Shown: positions 8,642-18,841 of the stretch, one piece after another
Position numbering within the stretch: the first letter of the stretch is position 1
Layout: the number at the start of each line of letters is the position of its first letter
NCBI GenBank assembly: GCA_963826795.1
Contig: CAWGYT010000008.1
Span: 186,001-250,000 of the forward strand
Reading direction: 5' to 3'
Source: CAWGYT01 sp963826795
GTDB taxonomy: Bacteria > Planctomycetota > Planctomycetia > Pirellulales > Pirellulaceae
Length of the DNA: 64,000 nucleotides
The notes under the pieces: generated by a model
What the model saw: the letters and a program-made list of their open reading frames with translations, nothing else
What the model was told of the DNA's origin: nothing
Databases searched by the model: none
Program-made: the position numbers and the translations under genes

Positions 8642-11162
8642 CTATTCGCTGGATTTATTGTTCCGCTGGCCTGCTTCAAGCTTCTTGATATCGCCAGGCG
8701 TCAATTGCGGACGATCTACTCTGAGCGTCAACTTGTTGAGACTGCCCGTGAAGGCGAACGGCGGTTGGTAGTCCGCGTCGTTCACACCGGTCAGGGTGTC
8801 GGAGCCGATGTCGAAGCTCTCGTCCCACTGCAGAATCATCGGCAGTGTCTTCTCCATTTTCTTGGCATCAACGACCTTGCCGTCCACCTTCAGCGTGCCT
8901 GTGCCGCCTCGGCCGAGACCGCTCATGTTGTTGTAGGCGAGCGTACCGACGCCGAGGCCGTCGTATTCGAAGTCGAATTCGACAGTGTGCTTGCCGGGCG
9001 TGAGCGCGTACAGGGCCTTCCCACTTGATGCGCTCCAGGTCGATCAGGTTCCAGAGGAAGACCGGCTTGCCTTTGAGCAGATAGAGCCCATAGCCGGCGA
9101 AGCGCCCGCCCGAGGTGAGGATCATGCCCTCCGCACCGCCCGTCGGCACTTCGATGTCCGCGGTGATGGTGTAGCTGCTATCGAGGATGACGGGCGAATC
9201 ACCCTGCGGCAGGCCGACCATCGGCCTGGTATAGACGAACTCCGTGCGGCCAGCGGTGATGTTCGGGCGTGGTGCCACCAAGCGACCCGCCACCGAGGCG
9301 TCTAGCGGGAAGACCTGATACTTCTTCGCTTCCTCGATGAACAGCTCCTTCATCTCCTTCACCTTGTCCGGATTCTGGGCGGCGATGTTCTGGGACTGGC
9401 TGAAGTCCGTATTCAGGTCGTAAAGTTCGAGCACTTGGTTGTTGAGAGGGTCGGGATTGGAGGCGCCGAAGGCCTCCCACGGCGCGCGGTTCACCTTGGT
9501 GCTGAGCAGCCAGCCTTCGTGATAGAGCGCCCACTGTCCGAACATCTCGAAATACTGGATCTTGTGGTGCGACGGCTCCTTGGCGTTTTCTTTGTCAAAC
9601 GTGTAGGCGAAGCTCGTGCCCTCGATCGGCGCTTGCTTGATGCCGTCCACCTCCTCGGGCGCGGGAATGCCGGTCACTTCGAGAATGGTCGGCACGACGT
9701 CGATCACGTGCATGAACTGATCGCGCAGACCACCCTTGTCCTTGATGCGTGCCGGCCAAGAGATCGTCATGTTCTGCCGAATGCCACCGAGCTTGGAGGC
9801 GTTCTGCTTGAACCAGGTGAAGGGCGTGTCGAAGGCCCACGACCAGCCCGCCGACATGTGGTTGTAGGTCTGCTCCGTACCCCACACATCATACCACTTC
9901 ATCTGCACATCGATTGGCATCATGTTGACGCCGTTGAAAAACGCGACCTCGTTCGGCGTACCAAGCGGGCCGCCCTCGGCGCTGGTGCCGTTGTCGCCGT
10001 TGATGTAGATAATGAGCGTGTTGTCGAGCTTCCCCATGTCCTCGATCGTTTGGATGACACGCCCGATCTCGTGATCGTTGTAGGCCGCATAGGCGGCGAA
10101 AACTTCCACCTGCCGGATGAAGAGCTTCTTCTCGTCGGGTGTGCAATCATCCCAGTTCTTGATCACATCCGTCGGCCAGGACTCCAACTGGGTGTCCTTC
10201 GGGATCACGCCGAGGCGTTTCTGGTTCTCGAACATCTGCTCGCGCAGCTTGTTCCAGCCCTCGTCAAAGAGGTGCATATTGTGGATCTTTTCCACCCATT
10301 CCTTTGTCGGATGATGCGGCGCGTGCGTGGCACCGGGCGCGTATTTGACGAAGAACGGCTTGCCAGGCATCGTCTGGTTGATGCGATTCAAGTAATCGAT
10401 GGCGTCGTCGGCCATTCCGGTGATCAGGTTCCATTCCGGCTTACCCTCGAACGGATAGATCTGGGTCGTGTTGCGGAACAGGTTGGGTTGCCACTGGTTC
10501 GCATCGCCCCCCACGAAGCCGTAGAAATGCTCGAAGCCCAACCCTGTCGGCCATTGGTCAAACGGCCCCACCTGACTGGCGGCAAACGACGGCGTGTTGT
10601 GGTCCTTGCCAAACCACGACGTGGCGTAACCGTTCTCGAGCAGAATTCGTCCGATCGTTGCCTTATCCTTGGCGATGATGCTGTCGTAACCCGGGAAGCC
10701 CGTGGACTGCTCGGAGATCACGCCGAAGCCAGCCGAGTGATGGTTTCGGCCCGTGATGAGCGCGGCGCGTGTCGGCGAACAGAGCGCCGTCGAGTGAATG
10801 TTGTTATAGCGCAGACCGTTCTTCGCGATGCGTTCCATCGTCGGCGTGGGGATGACGCCGCCGAAGGTGCTCGGCACGGCGAATCCGGCGTCGTCCGTGA
10901 TGATGAGCAGGACGTTGGGCGCCTCCTTGGGCGGCACGACGCGCGGTGCCCACCACGGTCTCGATTCGAGGGCAACATTCTTGATCACGCCACCGAACTT
11001 CGGGTCTGGTGCGGGCAGTTGTTTGCCGTCAATGGTCGTTGTGGCGCCCGGTGATCCGGGCGTGCCGGTGGTCTGCTGGGCCGATACCGACGAGGCAAAC
11101 GCCACGGCCGTGAGTGCGATCAGGATGCTGAGATGGAGGGGTTTGTTTGGTTTCATGGCCAT
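8642..11162 (-). CDS. Secreted arylsulfatase (S1), frameshifted near its C-terminus
   Basis: This is an exported S1-type sulfatase that should hydrolyse sulfate esters, probably of algal or animal polysaccharides (substrate unknown). The signal peptide is MAMKPNKPLHLSILIALTAV...VSAQ. Metal-binding DD is at 90-91, and the formylglycine core CSPTR starts at C128, followed by AALITGRNHHSAG. NGDNGTSAEGGP carries the C-terminal metal-site residues. After about residue 714 (LERIKWEG, near 9013-9022) the frame breaks. The expected LYALTPGKHTVEFDFEYDG... resumes in the next frame and runs to a stop at 8642. The net change is one base, so sequencing error and recent mutation are both possible. Corrected length is about 839 residues. 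A second, intact paralogue lies at 36567-38915. Confidence 0.9.
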
Positions 11163-11638
11163 CAGACTTTCGGTGCCCAGTTTGCTGCGATATCGATTTT
11201 CGCCAAGCTAGTTTAACCTGGACGGCAAGGCAAGCCGCCCAGATTTTCAGGGAAAAGGCAATAATGGCGTCCGTCAGCGGCTCGGTGTCGCACCACTTTG
11301 CACCCGACGAGATTCGCCACTTTGCACCCGACGTGATTCGCGACGATCTCTTGCGGTTGCTGTTTGCCTGTTGCGATGATTCGATTCCGCCAGAATCGCA
11401 ACGGGTGCCGGCTGTCGGCTTAGCGAGCGGCCAAACTCGCAGAAGCCGATGCAACTTCGCGCATCGAGAGATCCGCCGAAATGCAGGAAGTGATAACCGA
11501 AGCTCACAACGCAGAAGCTCGCGCGGTGAGATCATCCACCATTTGGCAACAGATTGAATCAAGGAGCTGATGTGACAACGTTCAGCTATCTTGACATCGG
11601 CGACCTCCACTGGCGGTGTTGGTCAATCCTGATGACAG
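11163..11638. other. Intergenic region with a 24-bp tandem duplication
   Basis: These 476 bases lie between the arylsulfatase start and the end of the second kinase. No coding frame is convincing on either strand. The only structure seen is the duplication at 11293-11340. The arylsulfatase promoter should lie near 11170-11260. Confidence 0.4.
11293..11340. repeat. 24-bp direct tandem repeat, two copies
   Basis: Two adjacent copies of a 24-base unit (CCACTTTGCACCCGACG, one variable base, then GATTCG) occupy 11293-11316 and 11317-11340 with a single A/T difference. This could be a duplicated operator or a replication-slippage product. Confidence 0.8.
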
Positions 11639-12970
11639 CTAGATTGCGCCAACGAGCAAGGTAACCATCAGAAGTGCCGAAAGTGCTGCGACAGTTTTGT
11701 TTCGCCGACACCAGCGAACCGCACGTCCCAGCGGACCGATGCGTCTGGCGGAAATCTGGCGGTGGTTTACGAAGCGTCGCAGGTCGTCAGACAATACCTC
11801 GGCGGATTGGTATCGCTGTTGGGAATCTTTTTCCATTGCCTTTCGGCAGATCATGTCGAGATCGAGCGGAATTCTGGGGTCGATGCGACGGGGAGAGCTC
11901 GGGTCGCGGCGCAAGACCTGCGAAAGGATCTGTTCTCGCTGCCGACCATGGAACGGAGGGCGTAGCGTGATCAGCTCGTATAAAGTCACTCCCAGAGAGT
12001 GGATGTCCGTTCGATGGTCGATCGGTCCGGCTTCGAAGGAGACCTGTTCCGGTGACATATACATTGGCGATCCCAGACACTCTCCGGTGACCGTGATGCC
12101 GGGATTCTCAAGAATTCGAGCCAGGCCGAAATCGGTGACGCTTAATCGACCGTCGGGTGACAACAGCAAATTGGACGGTTTGATGTCGCGATGAATTATT
12201 CCTTCTCGATGAGCGTGAGCGAGAGCGTCGGCAACATCAGCAATCATACGCGCCACGTTGTCGAAGTAGCTAATGCCTGAACCGAGTGACGATGTCCGAC
12301 TCATCGTTGCCGCCAGATGATCCGAGAAAGTCGACTTTTCGCAGCCCACAGCCTCGTCCATGTTTTCGGATTGACACGCGCCAAACACTGAGCTTCCTGC
12401 GGTGGAGTGGAGATCCGGCTCGATGCATGCGTTTCCATCCGAGAACGCATCTTTTTGAAGCATGCGAATGACGCGGTCGAGCGACGGTCCCTTGACCATC
12501 TCCATGGCGTAGAACGGCAGATTGTGGGCCATTCCCGTGCAATGAACCGGTACAATGTTGGTATGATGCAATCGAGCAGCCGCTTCGGCTTCGCGCTTAA
12601 ACCGAGCGATTGCCTTGTCGGAGAACCCGAGCCCGACGGAGAGCACTTTAAGCGCGACGCAGCGATTAAGCGACGATTGACGGGCCTCATAAACAACGCC
12701 CATTCCCCCGCGGCTGATCTCGCGAACGATTTCGAATTCTCCAAACTGCTTTGGTGGTGCGGTTTGTCGTTCCACAATGCGATTCATGGCACGCTTGGGA
12801 TCGTCCAAGAGCACATCGGGTTGACCATGTTCATGCAGCAGGATGTCAAGCCGCGCACGAAGTTGCGAATCGCTTCCACATGCTTCGTTTAAATAGGCGT
12901 CGCGTTCGTGCGAAGAATTGATCTCAATCGCCTGCGAAAAAATCGCTTCTTCGAGTGTTCTGGACACCAT
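11639..12970 (-). CDS. Ser/Thr protein kinase truncated after its transmembrane helix
   Basis: This PknB-type kinase of about 443 residues has the glycine loop SRGGMG, lysine in VALKVL, HRDIKPSNLL, DFGLARI and MSPEQV. Like the kinase at 907 it carries a long hydrophilic insertion before the catalytic loop. The ATG at 12970 is preferred; a TTG 12 bases upstream would overlap the stop of the PEP-CTERM gene. The protein ends a few residues after the transmembrane segment (TVAALSALLMVTLLVGAI), where most family members continue into WD40 or TPR repeats. No such repeats appear downstream in any frame. The sensory part was either lost, or this is a naturally short receptor-less kinase. The gene follows a PEP-CTERM gene and a sigma factor in the same orientation. 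Confidence 0.9.
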   Translation of the reverse strand: MVSRTLEEAIFSQAIEINSSHERDAYLNEACGSDSQLRARLDILLHEHGQPDVLLDDPKRAMNRIVERQTAPPKQFGEFEIVREISRGGMGVVYEARQSSLNRCVALKVLSVGLGFSDKAIARFKREAEAAARLHHTNIVPVHCTGMAHNLPFYAMEMVKGPSLDRVIRMLQKDAFSDGNACIEPDLHSTAGSSVFGACQSENMDEAVGCEKSTFSDHLAATMSRTSSLGSGISYFDNVARMIADVADALAHAHREGIIHRDIKPSNLLLSPDGRLSVTDFGLARILENPGITVTGECLGSPMYMSPEQVSFEAGPIDHRTDIHSLGVTLYELITLRPPFHGRQREQILSQVLRRDPSSPRRIDPRIPLDLDMICRKAMEKDSQQRYQSAEVLSDDLRRFVNHRQISARRIGPLGRAVRWCRRNKTVAALSALLMVTLLVGAI

Positions 12971-12974
12971 GGTC

Positions 12975-14268
12975 TTACTCAATGTTCAAAAGCACGCTGC
13001 CCCATGATAGTCTAGTAACGAGCGAGCGACGAAACAGCATAACGATGCCGATCAACCACGCCAGAATGCCAGATGACGGCTCCGGTACAGCCACTTCGTC
13101 GGCACGCGGACCTTGCTCAAAGCCACCGTCTTGAAATGCTGTAACGAAATCACTACTTAAGAACACGCCGTCCCCATCCCAGTCTCCTTCGCCCCAACCG
13201 GCGCGTTCCGCTGTTTCGTACCGCCCGATTTGAAAGACTTCCACGAAGTCGGTCGATGTGAACTCGCCATCTAAGTTGGAATCACCGAACCAGGTTTGTT
13301 TCAGCTCATGAACCCACCTTGTAAGATCGCCAATATCGGATGTGCCGTCGCGATCGAGATCATATCGGATGTCGCTGGCTCGAATCCCCTCTGCCAGTCG
13401 ATTGACGTCAGCTGTGTCCAAAATTCCATCGCCGTTGAAATCGCCCGGACTGATTAACAGGTCTTCTACATCAACCACTCCACGCGAAAAGCGGACCTCG
13501 TCGATTAGACCAATGACTTGGCCAAAATCATCGTCGGTGGCATTGCCGATGTGAAATATCGGATCTGGATTAAGCTGGAACACGTTGTGTTCAACCTTAA
13601 CCGTCTGCAACGGTGCACTTGCCGTCAAGTCTTGCACGTGATACGTGATAATGTTCGACTCCACATCGAAACTTGCCGCGAGAAAGTAATCGGTCTTTTC
13701 GTTGATCGCGATACCTGATAGATACTCCAGCAGATTGGTGCCGTCTGACAGGGACAGCGACAGCACAGGCTCGTCGGCGTTTTCCATCTCCACGTGAAAG
13801 ACCCAGCTCAGATCGGAACGAGGCAAACCAGGAGGAACAGCCGACCACTGACCGGCCAGAATCGCGTCACCTTGAACAGCCGGATCGAACAGGTCTTCGA
13901 TGTGAGCCAAGAGTTCGATGGTAAAACTGCCATCGACCGACGTCGCTTCCGCAAAAAGACTGGTAGACTGATTGCCGAAAGCGGCGGCCGATTTGTTGAT
14001 TGTGTCACCGTAAAAGCTTCTCGGGAACTGTGCACCTCGCCCTACGCTCGGAAGCGTTACCTGATCGACGCTTGATGCGCTGAGAATCGCCGTGCCGACG
14101 GAATCATTCAGGAAGCCACCCGTTTCTTCAAATCGAAACCAGTGGACGACGTCTGCTGTCGCGGTAGTTGGAATTGTCACCAAGGCGGGCAAAAAACGTC
14201 AAGAGAATTCGGATGGGTGCGGTCGATGAAGGTCGCCCCTCAGATTGTGAAGTCTTCGAACGTATCAT
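12975..14268 (-). CDS. LamG-like PEP-CTERM protein with a dockerin-like module, frameshifted in the signal peptide
   Basis: The main frame encodes a concanavalin/LamG-like beta-sandwich (VVHWFRFEETGGFLNDSVG ... GLIDEVRFSRG). Calcium loops follow (GDFNGDGILDTAD, YDLDRDGTSDIGD, GDSNLDGEFTSTD, GDWDGDGVFLSSD), then VPEPSSG, a hydrophobic helix and RRS. That frame has no good start: it opens with the tail of a signal peptide (LVTIPTTATADVVHW). The ATG at 14268 in the neighbouring frame encodes MIRSKTSQSEG...RILLTF. Removing one T from the six-T run (complement of 14191-14196) joins the two into a perfect signal peptide. The gene is therefore annotated from 14268 with a one-base slip. It should be exported and anchored at the surface. 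It lies between a sigma factor and a kinase. Confidence 0.8.
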
Positions 14269-14431
14269 GGGGCAATCTCGCCAAACGGATTCATTGAATA
14301 ATCAAGCACTGCGGGTCGGTGGACGCCCCGAAGCTTGATTGTGCTGAGGAGGCGTCCCATCACCTACTGCGAGATCCGCCAAGCGTTTACGCCACGATGT
14401 CGCGGAAAAGAAATGAAATCGTGTGCGGGAA

Positions 14432-14992
14432 TCATTCGGAGCGCATTTCCGCCTTGAGCCATGCTCGAGCGTGCGACCAGTAGCGATCGGCGGTGCGGAC
14501 CGAGATTCCGAGCATTTCAGCGGTGGCTGCTTGCGAAAGTCCGGCGAACAATCGCAGCTTGACCAGTTCAGCCTTTTGCGGGTCGATCTCCGCGATCCGC
14601 TCGAGTGCATCATTGAGTGCGAGCAGTTGATCGTCCGGCGTGGTAGGCAACGCGTCGGTCTCGTCCAGCTCAATTCGGCCGAAGCCACCGCTGCATTTCT
14701 GGCAGTTCTTGCGCCGAACGCTTTCAATCAGAATCCGGCACATGGCCTCGGCGGCCGCGCTAAAGAAAATTTCACGCCCTCGAAAAGTGGTCGTTGAAGA
14801 CGGATTACCAACCAGCCGCAGATAGGCTTCGTGCACTAAGTCCGTGGCCTGCAACGAGTGGTTAGCTCGCTCTATTCGGAGCTTGGCTTGCGCCAGCTGG
14901 CGCAGCCCGGCGTACAAGAATGGAAACAACCGCTCCGCTGCCGTCGGGTCGCCTTCTGCAATTTGGTCAAGGATCCGTGTGACATCACTCAT
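14432..14992 (-). CDS. ECF-like sigma factor (TIGR02999/Sigma70_ECF type)
   Basis: This 186-residue protein is typical of the planctomycete-rich ECF-like family. The N-terminal region opens MSDVTRILDQIAEGDPTAAE and is followed by the region 2 motif LQATDLVHEAYLRL. Region 4 is ELVKLRLFAGLSQAATAEML then the recognition helix GISVRTADRYWSHARAWLKAEM. It differs from the sigma factor at 4815, which is the RpoE-like type. It sits upstream of a surface PEP-CTERM protein and a membrane kinase on the same strand, with about 160 bases to the next gene, suggesting a regulated unit. No anti-sigma factor is visible nearby. Confidence 0.9.
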   Translation of the reverse strand: MSDVTRILDQIAEGDPTAAERLFPFLYAGLRQLAQAKLRIERANHSLQATDLVHEAYLRLVGNPSSTTTFRGREIFFSAAAEAMCRILIESVRRKNCQKCSGGFGRIELDETDALPTTPDDQLLALNDALERIAEIDPQKAELVKLRLFAGLSQAATAEMLGISVRTADRYWSHARAWLKAEMRSE

Positions 14993-15219
14993 TTGTTTCA
15001 GGATACCGGCTGGGCGACCTGTTGCTACGGGCGGAATGCGCGGTTGGGCTTAAAGAAAGGGTTGCCTGCGTTGGGCGCCCCGTGCCTTGATCGTTGGCAG
15101 GTCCGCAGTCTGTCCCGTCATTCGGCGGTGAGATTCGATCCCCTGGCAAACGACACGGCCGAGCGCGTGGCACGATCAGATCGAGGCGGGATCGCGTGGA
15201 TCGTGCCCCGGGATACTGG

Positions 15220-15999
15220 CTATTTCAGCACGATTTTATGCTTTCGAGCCAGCACTTGGATCTTGTTTCGCCATTGCACCCAAGTCACGGGTGAACCGCC
15301 TACCTTGGATTCAAAGTACTCGGCGATCCGGGTCACGTTCACTGCCCACTGTAGGTTCTCTTCGGGCGAATAGTTGTCGTAGACGACACCGTCGCCGGAG
15401 CCAACGAAAATGGTGTTCTCCCGAGCCGGATTCTCGATGCGCCGAAGGGCCGTGTCGATCGCTGCCTCGATGGTCCGCCGGAAGTAGCTGCGCGAGTTGT
15501 CGAGGTAGACCTCGTTGTTCGTGAACTCGGTATGTTTCAGCGTGCGATAATGACTCACAAACTGGTTGACCTCCTTGAACAGGTGCTGGGCCCCCCTGTC
15601 GGACAGCCCGCCATCGCGGCGACCTGGCCCGGAAATAGAACCGAATACGTAAGGCTTCGGTCGCTGCCGCTCCCGTTCTGCGTCCTGCTGATACCGATCC
15701 TGGACCAGATCTTCGAACTGCTGGATCAAACCCAACATCGGCTGCAGTTGCGGGTTCGCTTCGCCGCCCAGCCGGTCGCAGCGCATCTCCAAGTGACTCA
15801 GTTTGGCCTTCAGCGTCGTGGCCTTGATACGGGTGAGATTCGGCAAAGCGAGATACTCGCGGCCGAGCGATTCGAGATCGCGGCGGATCCGTGCCACGCT
15901 GTCGTCCTTGAGATCCGGAAACGATTCTGAGGCTTCGACCGGCATGAATGCGAACAGCAGCAGGGCTGCAGCCAACCCACGGAGACAGAATTGTGGCAT
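15220..15999 (-). CDS. Secreted protein of unknown function
   Basis: This 259-residue protein has a clear signal peptide (MPQFCLRGLAAALLLFAFMPVEAS). The start at 15999 is supported by AAGAGGT about 8 bases upstream; the frame is open further to 16125 without signal features. The mature part is highly helical and charged. One stretch (FPDLKDDSVARIRRDLESLGREY...LSHLEMRCDRLGGE) is likely coiled coil, followed by an Arg/Gln-rich linker and a helical C-terminal half ending HKIVLK. I recognise no catalytic motif. Such proteins are frequent and uncharacterised in planctomycetes. Confidence 0.75.
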   Translation of the reverse strand: MPQFCLRGLAAALLLFAFMPVEASESFPDLKDDSVARIRRDLESLGREYLALPNLTRIKATTLKAKLSHLEMRCDRLGGEANPQLQPMLGLIQQFEDLVQDRYQQDAERERQRPKPYVFGSISGPGRRDGGLSDRGAQHLFKEVNQFVSHYRTLKHTEFTNNEVYLDNSRSYFRRTIEAAIDTALRRIENPARENTIFVGSGDGVVYDNYSPEENLQWAVNVTRIAEYFESKVGGSPVTWVQWRNKIQVLARKHKIVLK

Positions 16000-16364
16000 A
16001 GCCGACCTCTTGCAAATGACGTTTTGGCGAGTGTTTTCCGAAAGTCTAGCTCGATTTTCGGACGATTTCCGCTCGCTACGTCGTCGCTGAACGCAAAGCG
16101 CAGCTTTGCCATCATTTTTTGGCAAGCCAGTAAATTACGCTCCCGCAGGGGGCTCACTCGCAATTGCAGACTTGTGGGCGATGGTTGAGGGTTGCCTGCG
16201 TTCAAAGCCCGATCCCAGCGGCCAGCGTTCGAACGGTCCAGCGGCAGCCCTCAGGCGGCAAGACTGGAATAGGTCTTGCTTCGGAAGTTCATCGGATTTT
16301 TCCTTCGATTGTTGGCTCAGCGGATTGGGTGGCGTGTGTGTCCGGGCGGAAATGGTACGGTTCG
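16000..16364. other. Intergenic region, no gene recognised
   Basis: These 365 bases lie between a secreted protein and the sulfatase pseudogene. No coding frame, repeat or RNA was recognised. Confidence 0.4.
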
Positions 16365-17891
16365 CTAATACTTCAACTCAACATCTCTCTTGCCGATCCT
16401 TCCATCGAATGCAAACGGACGGCGTTCTTCGTAGTGGCGTGAAACGGGCGAACCCAGGGCGACGCGAACGTCAAATGTTTCGCTGGCAGAGAAGGCCGCT
16501 GGCACCGATCGTTTGGTCGTCATCTTCGCGACTTGGTCACCATCAACGCTCATTTTAACCGTCAATGGTGCACCGGGATTTGCCAGCGATGTATCAGCGA
16601 CGATCGTATGTCTGCCGGCAGCGATTCGCTCATTTGATTTGATCGTGTAACGTCCAATGATCGGCAAGTTGTACTCATAGCAAAGAAACCCATCGTCCAT
16701 GTAACAGGTCAATCCGCCGGACGATCCACCGAGCGCGTAAAGCACGCCGCTGGCGTTGTCGCCAACTTCCACCTCGATCTCGACTCGGTTGCTTTTCTTC
16801 CCCAGGCCTGGAGCCGTAAACTCAGGCATGCGACGAGTAATACCCAGAACTTTGTACAGCGTCGGTACGATATCCATCACGTGGTGAAACTGAGACCGGG
16901 CTCGGTCAACTGGGTTCCCTTCGGAATAATCCCCATCTCAAGCTGACGCTTGTAAACGCGTTTGCGATACTCGTCCTAGCCATCGTCAAACTTGCCCTTG
17001 TATTTGTCCGCCCATTCTTGGGCCACACGGTGCGGACCATGAACCGCGCCAGGTGCCCAGCATATCAGGAAAGGTTTGTCGGGTGAGTAGGCTTGATGGT
17101 CGTCCAGCCACCGCCGAGCTTCCTCCGCCATGCCTTCGGTCAAGTGATACTTGCCATCATTCGGCGGTTCGATGTGGAACGTGCCTTCGGTGAGACGCGG
17201 TTCCCATTGGGAAGCCTCGCCGGCAATGAATCCCAGAGGTGCTCAAAGCCATAGCCGGCTGGCCAACGGTCAAACGGTCCCGTGGTGGTCGTTTTCGTCG
17301 CGGGAGTATTCTGCCACTTTCCAAAACGCCGATGTCTTGTAGCCGTAGTGCCTGAGAACCTCGGCGATCGTTGCCGCTTCCTTGGGCATGATTGATTCCT
17401 GTAAACCCATCAAACGCGACGGCCCGTTCGGCGATCGTTCCATATCCGACGCGCGTGTGATTGCGACCGATCAGCAGGGAAGCCCGCCTTGGTGAGCAGA
17501 TCGATGTCGTGTGGAAGGTGTTGTAGCGAATGCCCTCTTCAGCGAGTTTCTTGAACGCGGGAGTCTTTACTCTGCCACCGAAGACTTCCGAGATACCGAA
17601 ACCTGTGTCATCGAGCAGCACGATCAGAATGTTCGGTGCGCCGGCAGGCAATCGCTGTGGCTCTACTGACCACTTCATCGTCGAATCCTGCAGCGACGGC
17701 TTGACGACACTGTCCATCGGCGTTGGCGGAAAGGGCAACACGGAACCGTCGTTCAATGGCGTTTGCCTGTCAGCAGAGTGCACGCCTAAACAGCAAATCA
17801 TGACGAGTGGAGCGAGAGGCAAGCGATTCACGGTTTTGGCCAGTCTGGATGTTCGGATTGGTGGTGATGAAAAGGAAACGGGCGCGTTCAA
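16365..17891 (-). pseudogene. Sulfatase pseudogene with large deletions, a nonsense codon and frameshifts
   Basis: The N-terminal part (17891 leftward) encodes a leader, PNILIVLLDDTGFG with the metal-binding DD, and the formylglycine core CSPRRASLLIGRNHTRVGYG. The frame shifts after AFDGFTGI, near 17400. The next frame, about 17160-16900, still reads EWADKYKGKFDDG, then TAG where family members have Trp, then DEYRKRVYKRQLEMGIIPEG. The middle of the enzyme, with its second metal-binding segment, is then missing. The sequence resumes as MDIVPTLYKVLGI, followed by another deletion and the C-terminal beta-domain (RVEIEVEVGDNASGVLYALG ... FDGRIGKRDVELKY). Several independent lesions show real decay rather than sequencing error. 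Repeat element A and a DUF5675-like stump lie just downstream in window coordinates. Confidence 0.9.
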
Positions 17892-18008
17892 AGGCTGCCA
17901 CCAGACCTTTGCGTTGTCAGCAGAGCTACTGTACAGACGCTTTCGGTTCTTTCAACCCCACCAGGAGTACCGGCTTGAATCGTCGGTGCCGCGATGCCGC
18001 GGGCCGCC

Positions 18009-18198
18009 AAAGGGGTCAGGTCTTTTTGCGGCGGAAGTCTGGGAAGGCGAGAAAAGAGATTCGCGTCGCCAGGTGTCGCCAAGGTCCGTCCGACGACCTC
18101 ATCGACCTGAGCAATGACATACGCGCTCCCTCGGGACGTGGTCAAGATCTCCCCTAATTCACCCGGCTTCCGAAGGAAAAAAGACCTGACCCTTTTTT
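18009..18198. repeat. ~185-bp interspersed repeat, copy A
   Basis: The copy begins AAGGGGTCAGGTCTTTTT and ends AAAAAGACCTGACCCTTTTT, giving terminal inverted repeats around GGGGTCAGGTC. Between them lie motifs shared with copies B (19459-19647) and C (25382-25560): GAGAAAAGATTCGCG, a GGTCCG segment, CGACCTGAG and CTTCCGA. Copy A is the most diverged of the three. No transposase lies inside. It resembles REP/MITE-type elements mobilised in trans by REP-associated (RAYT) transposases, which is an inference. Confidence 0.7.
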
Positions 18199-18533
18199 GG
18201 CTCGAGCGGGGCGGCGGCTACGTGTCGATTCCGCCCGGCGTGTACAGATGTCAAATGTATCTTGCGCCGATCCTCGTGAGGGACAAGGTCATGAACGGTC
18301 GCTGCCTTTGGCCCCGAGGACACAACAAGCGTAGCAAGGAGGGCAATCTGGCCGGGATCCTGATCCACAAGGGTCACGATCCGCACGATGTGCTGGACTG
18401 CATCGCGGTCGGCCAGAAATTCAATTGGGGCGGGATGCACAAGAGCGAGGAGGCGGCGGAGTACATCTTCCAGCAAATGGGAGGGTGGGCCCCGGGAAAG
18501 TCCAACTGCACGCTTGATGTGGGTAACAAGTGA
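18199..18533 (+). pseudogene. DUF5675-like protein, 5' end lost at repeat A
   Basis: The open frame that emerges from repeat A encodes YVSIPPGVYRCQMYLAP... then AGILIHKGHDPHDVLDCIAVG and a C-terminal helix. This matches the DUF5675 layout (IPxGxY, then ILIHxGxxxxDxxxCIxxG), a small domain of unknown function found in bacteria and phages. The N-terminal part of the domain is absent; its place is taken by translated repeat sequence. I infer that the repeat insertion or an associated deletion removed the 5' end and promoter. The family assignment is from memory of the motif and is only moderately certain. Confidence 0.5.
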
Positions 18534-18841
18534 TCAAAGCAAGAGTCCGTGCCGACACCTTCGAAACTCGCGTTGAGCGTCTCAAGGGAGACCTTCAGGC
18601 CGAACGCGACCAACGAGTGTGCGCGGGGCCTCGTGCTTCGAGTCCTCAACTCGCAAAGCCCGGTGGCCTTAACCGCCGGTCACGCAGGTAAGCCTGCCCA
18701 CTCGCGACGGTTCCTGCTCGGGTCGAGTCCAAACGCCGCAAGTGGTGATTCTCGGGCGAAAGCGTTATATTCGACGAACGGTTTGACGCGACGATGCATC
18801 GCTTCATTCGTCAGCATTTGTTTTGAACTGGGGACCTCACG
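18534..18841. other. Intergenic region, no gene recognised
   Basis: These 308 bases hold no convincing coding frame; short open frames lack ribosome-binding sites and family resemblance. Confidence 0.35.

Noticed and set aside
9435..11054. Long plus-strand open frame (about 540 codons) opposite the arylsulfatase
   Set aside because: It is the mirror of a clear sulfatase gene in GC-rich DNA. The composition is typical of antisense frames and it lacks motifs and a ribosome-binding site.
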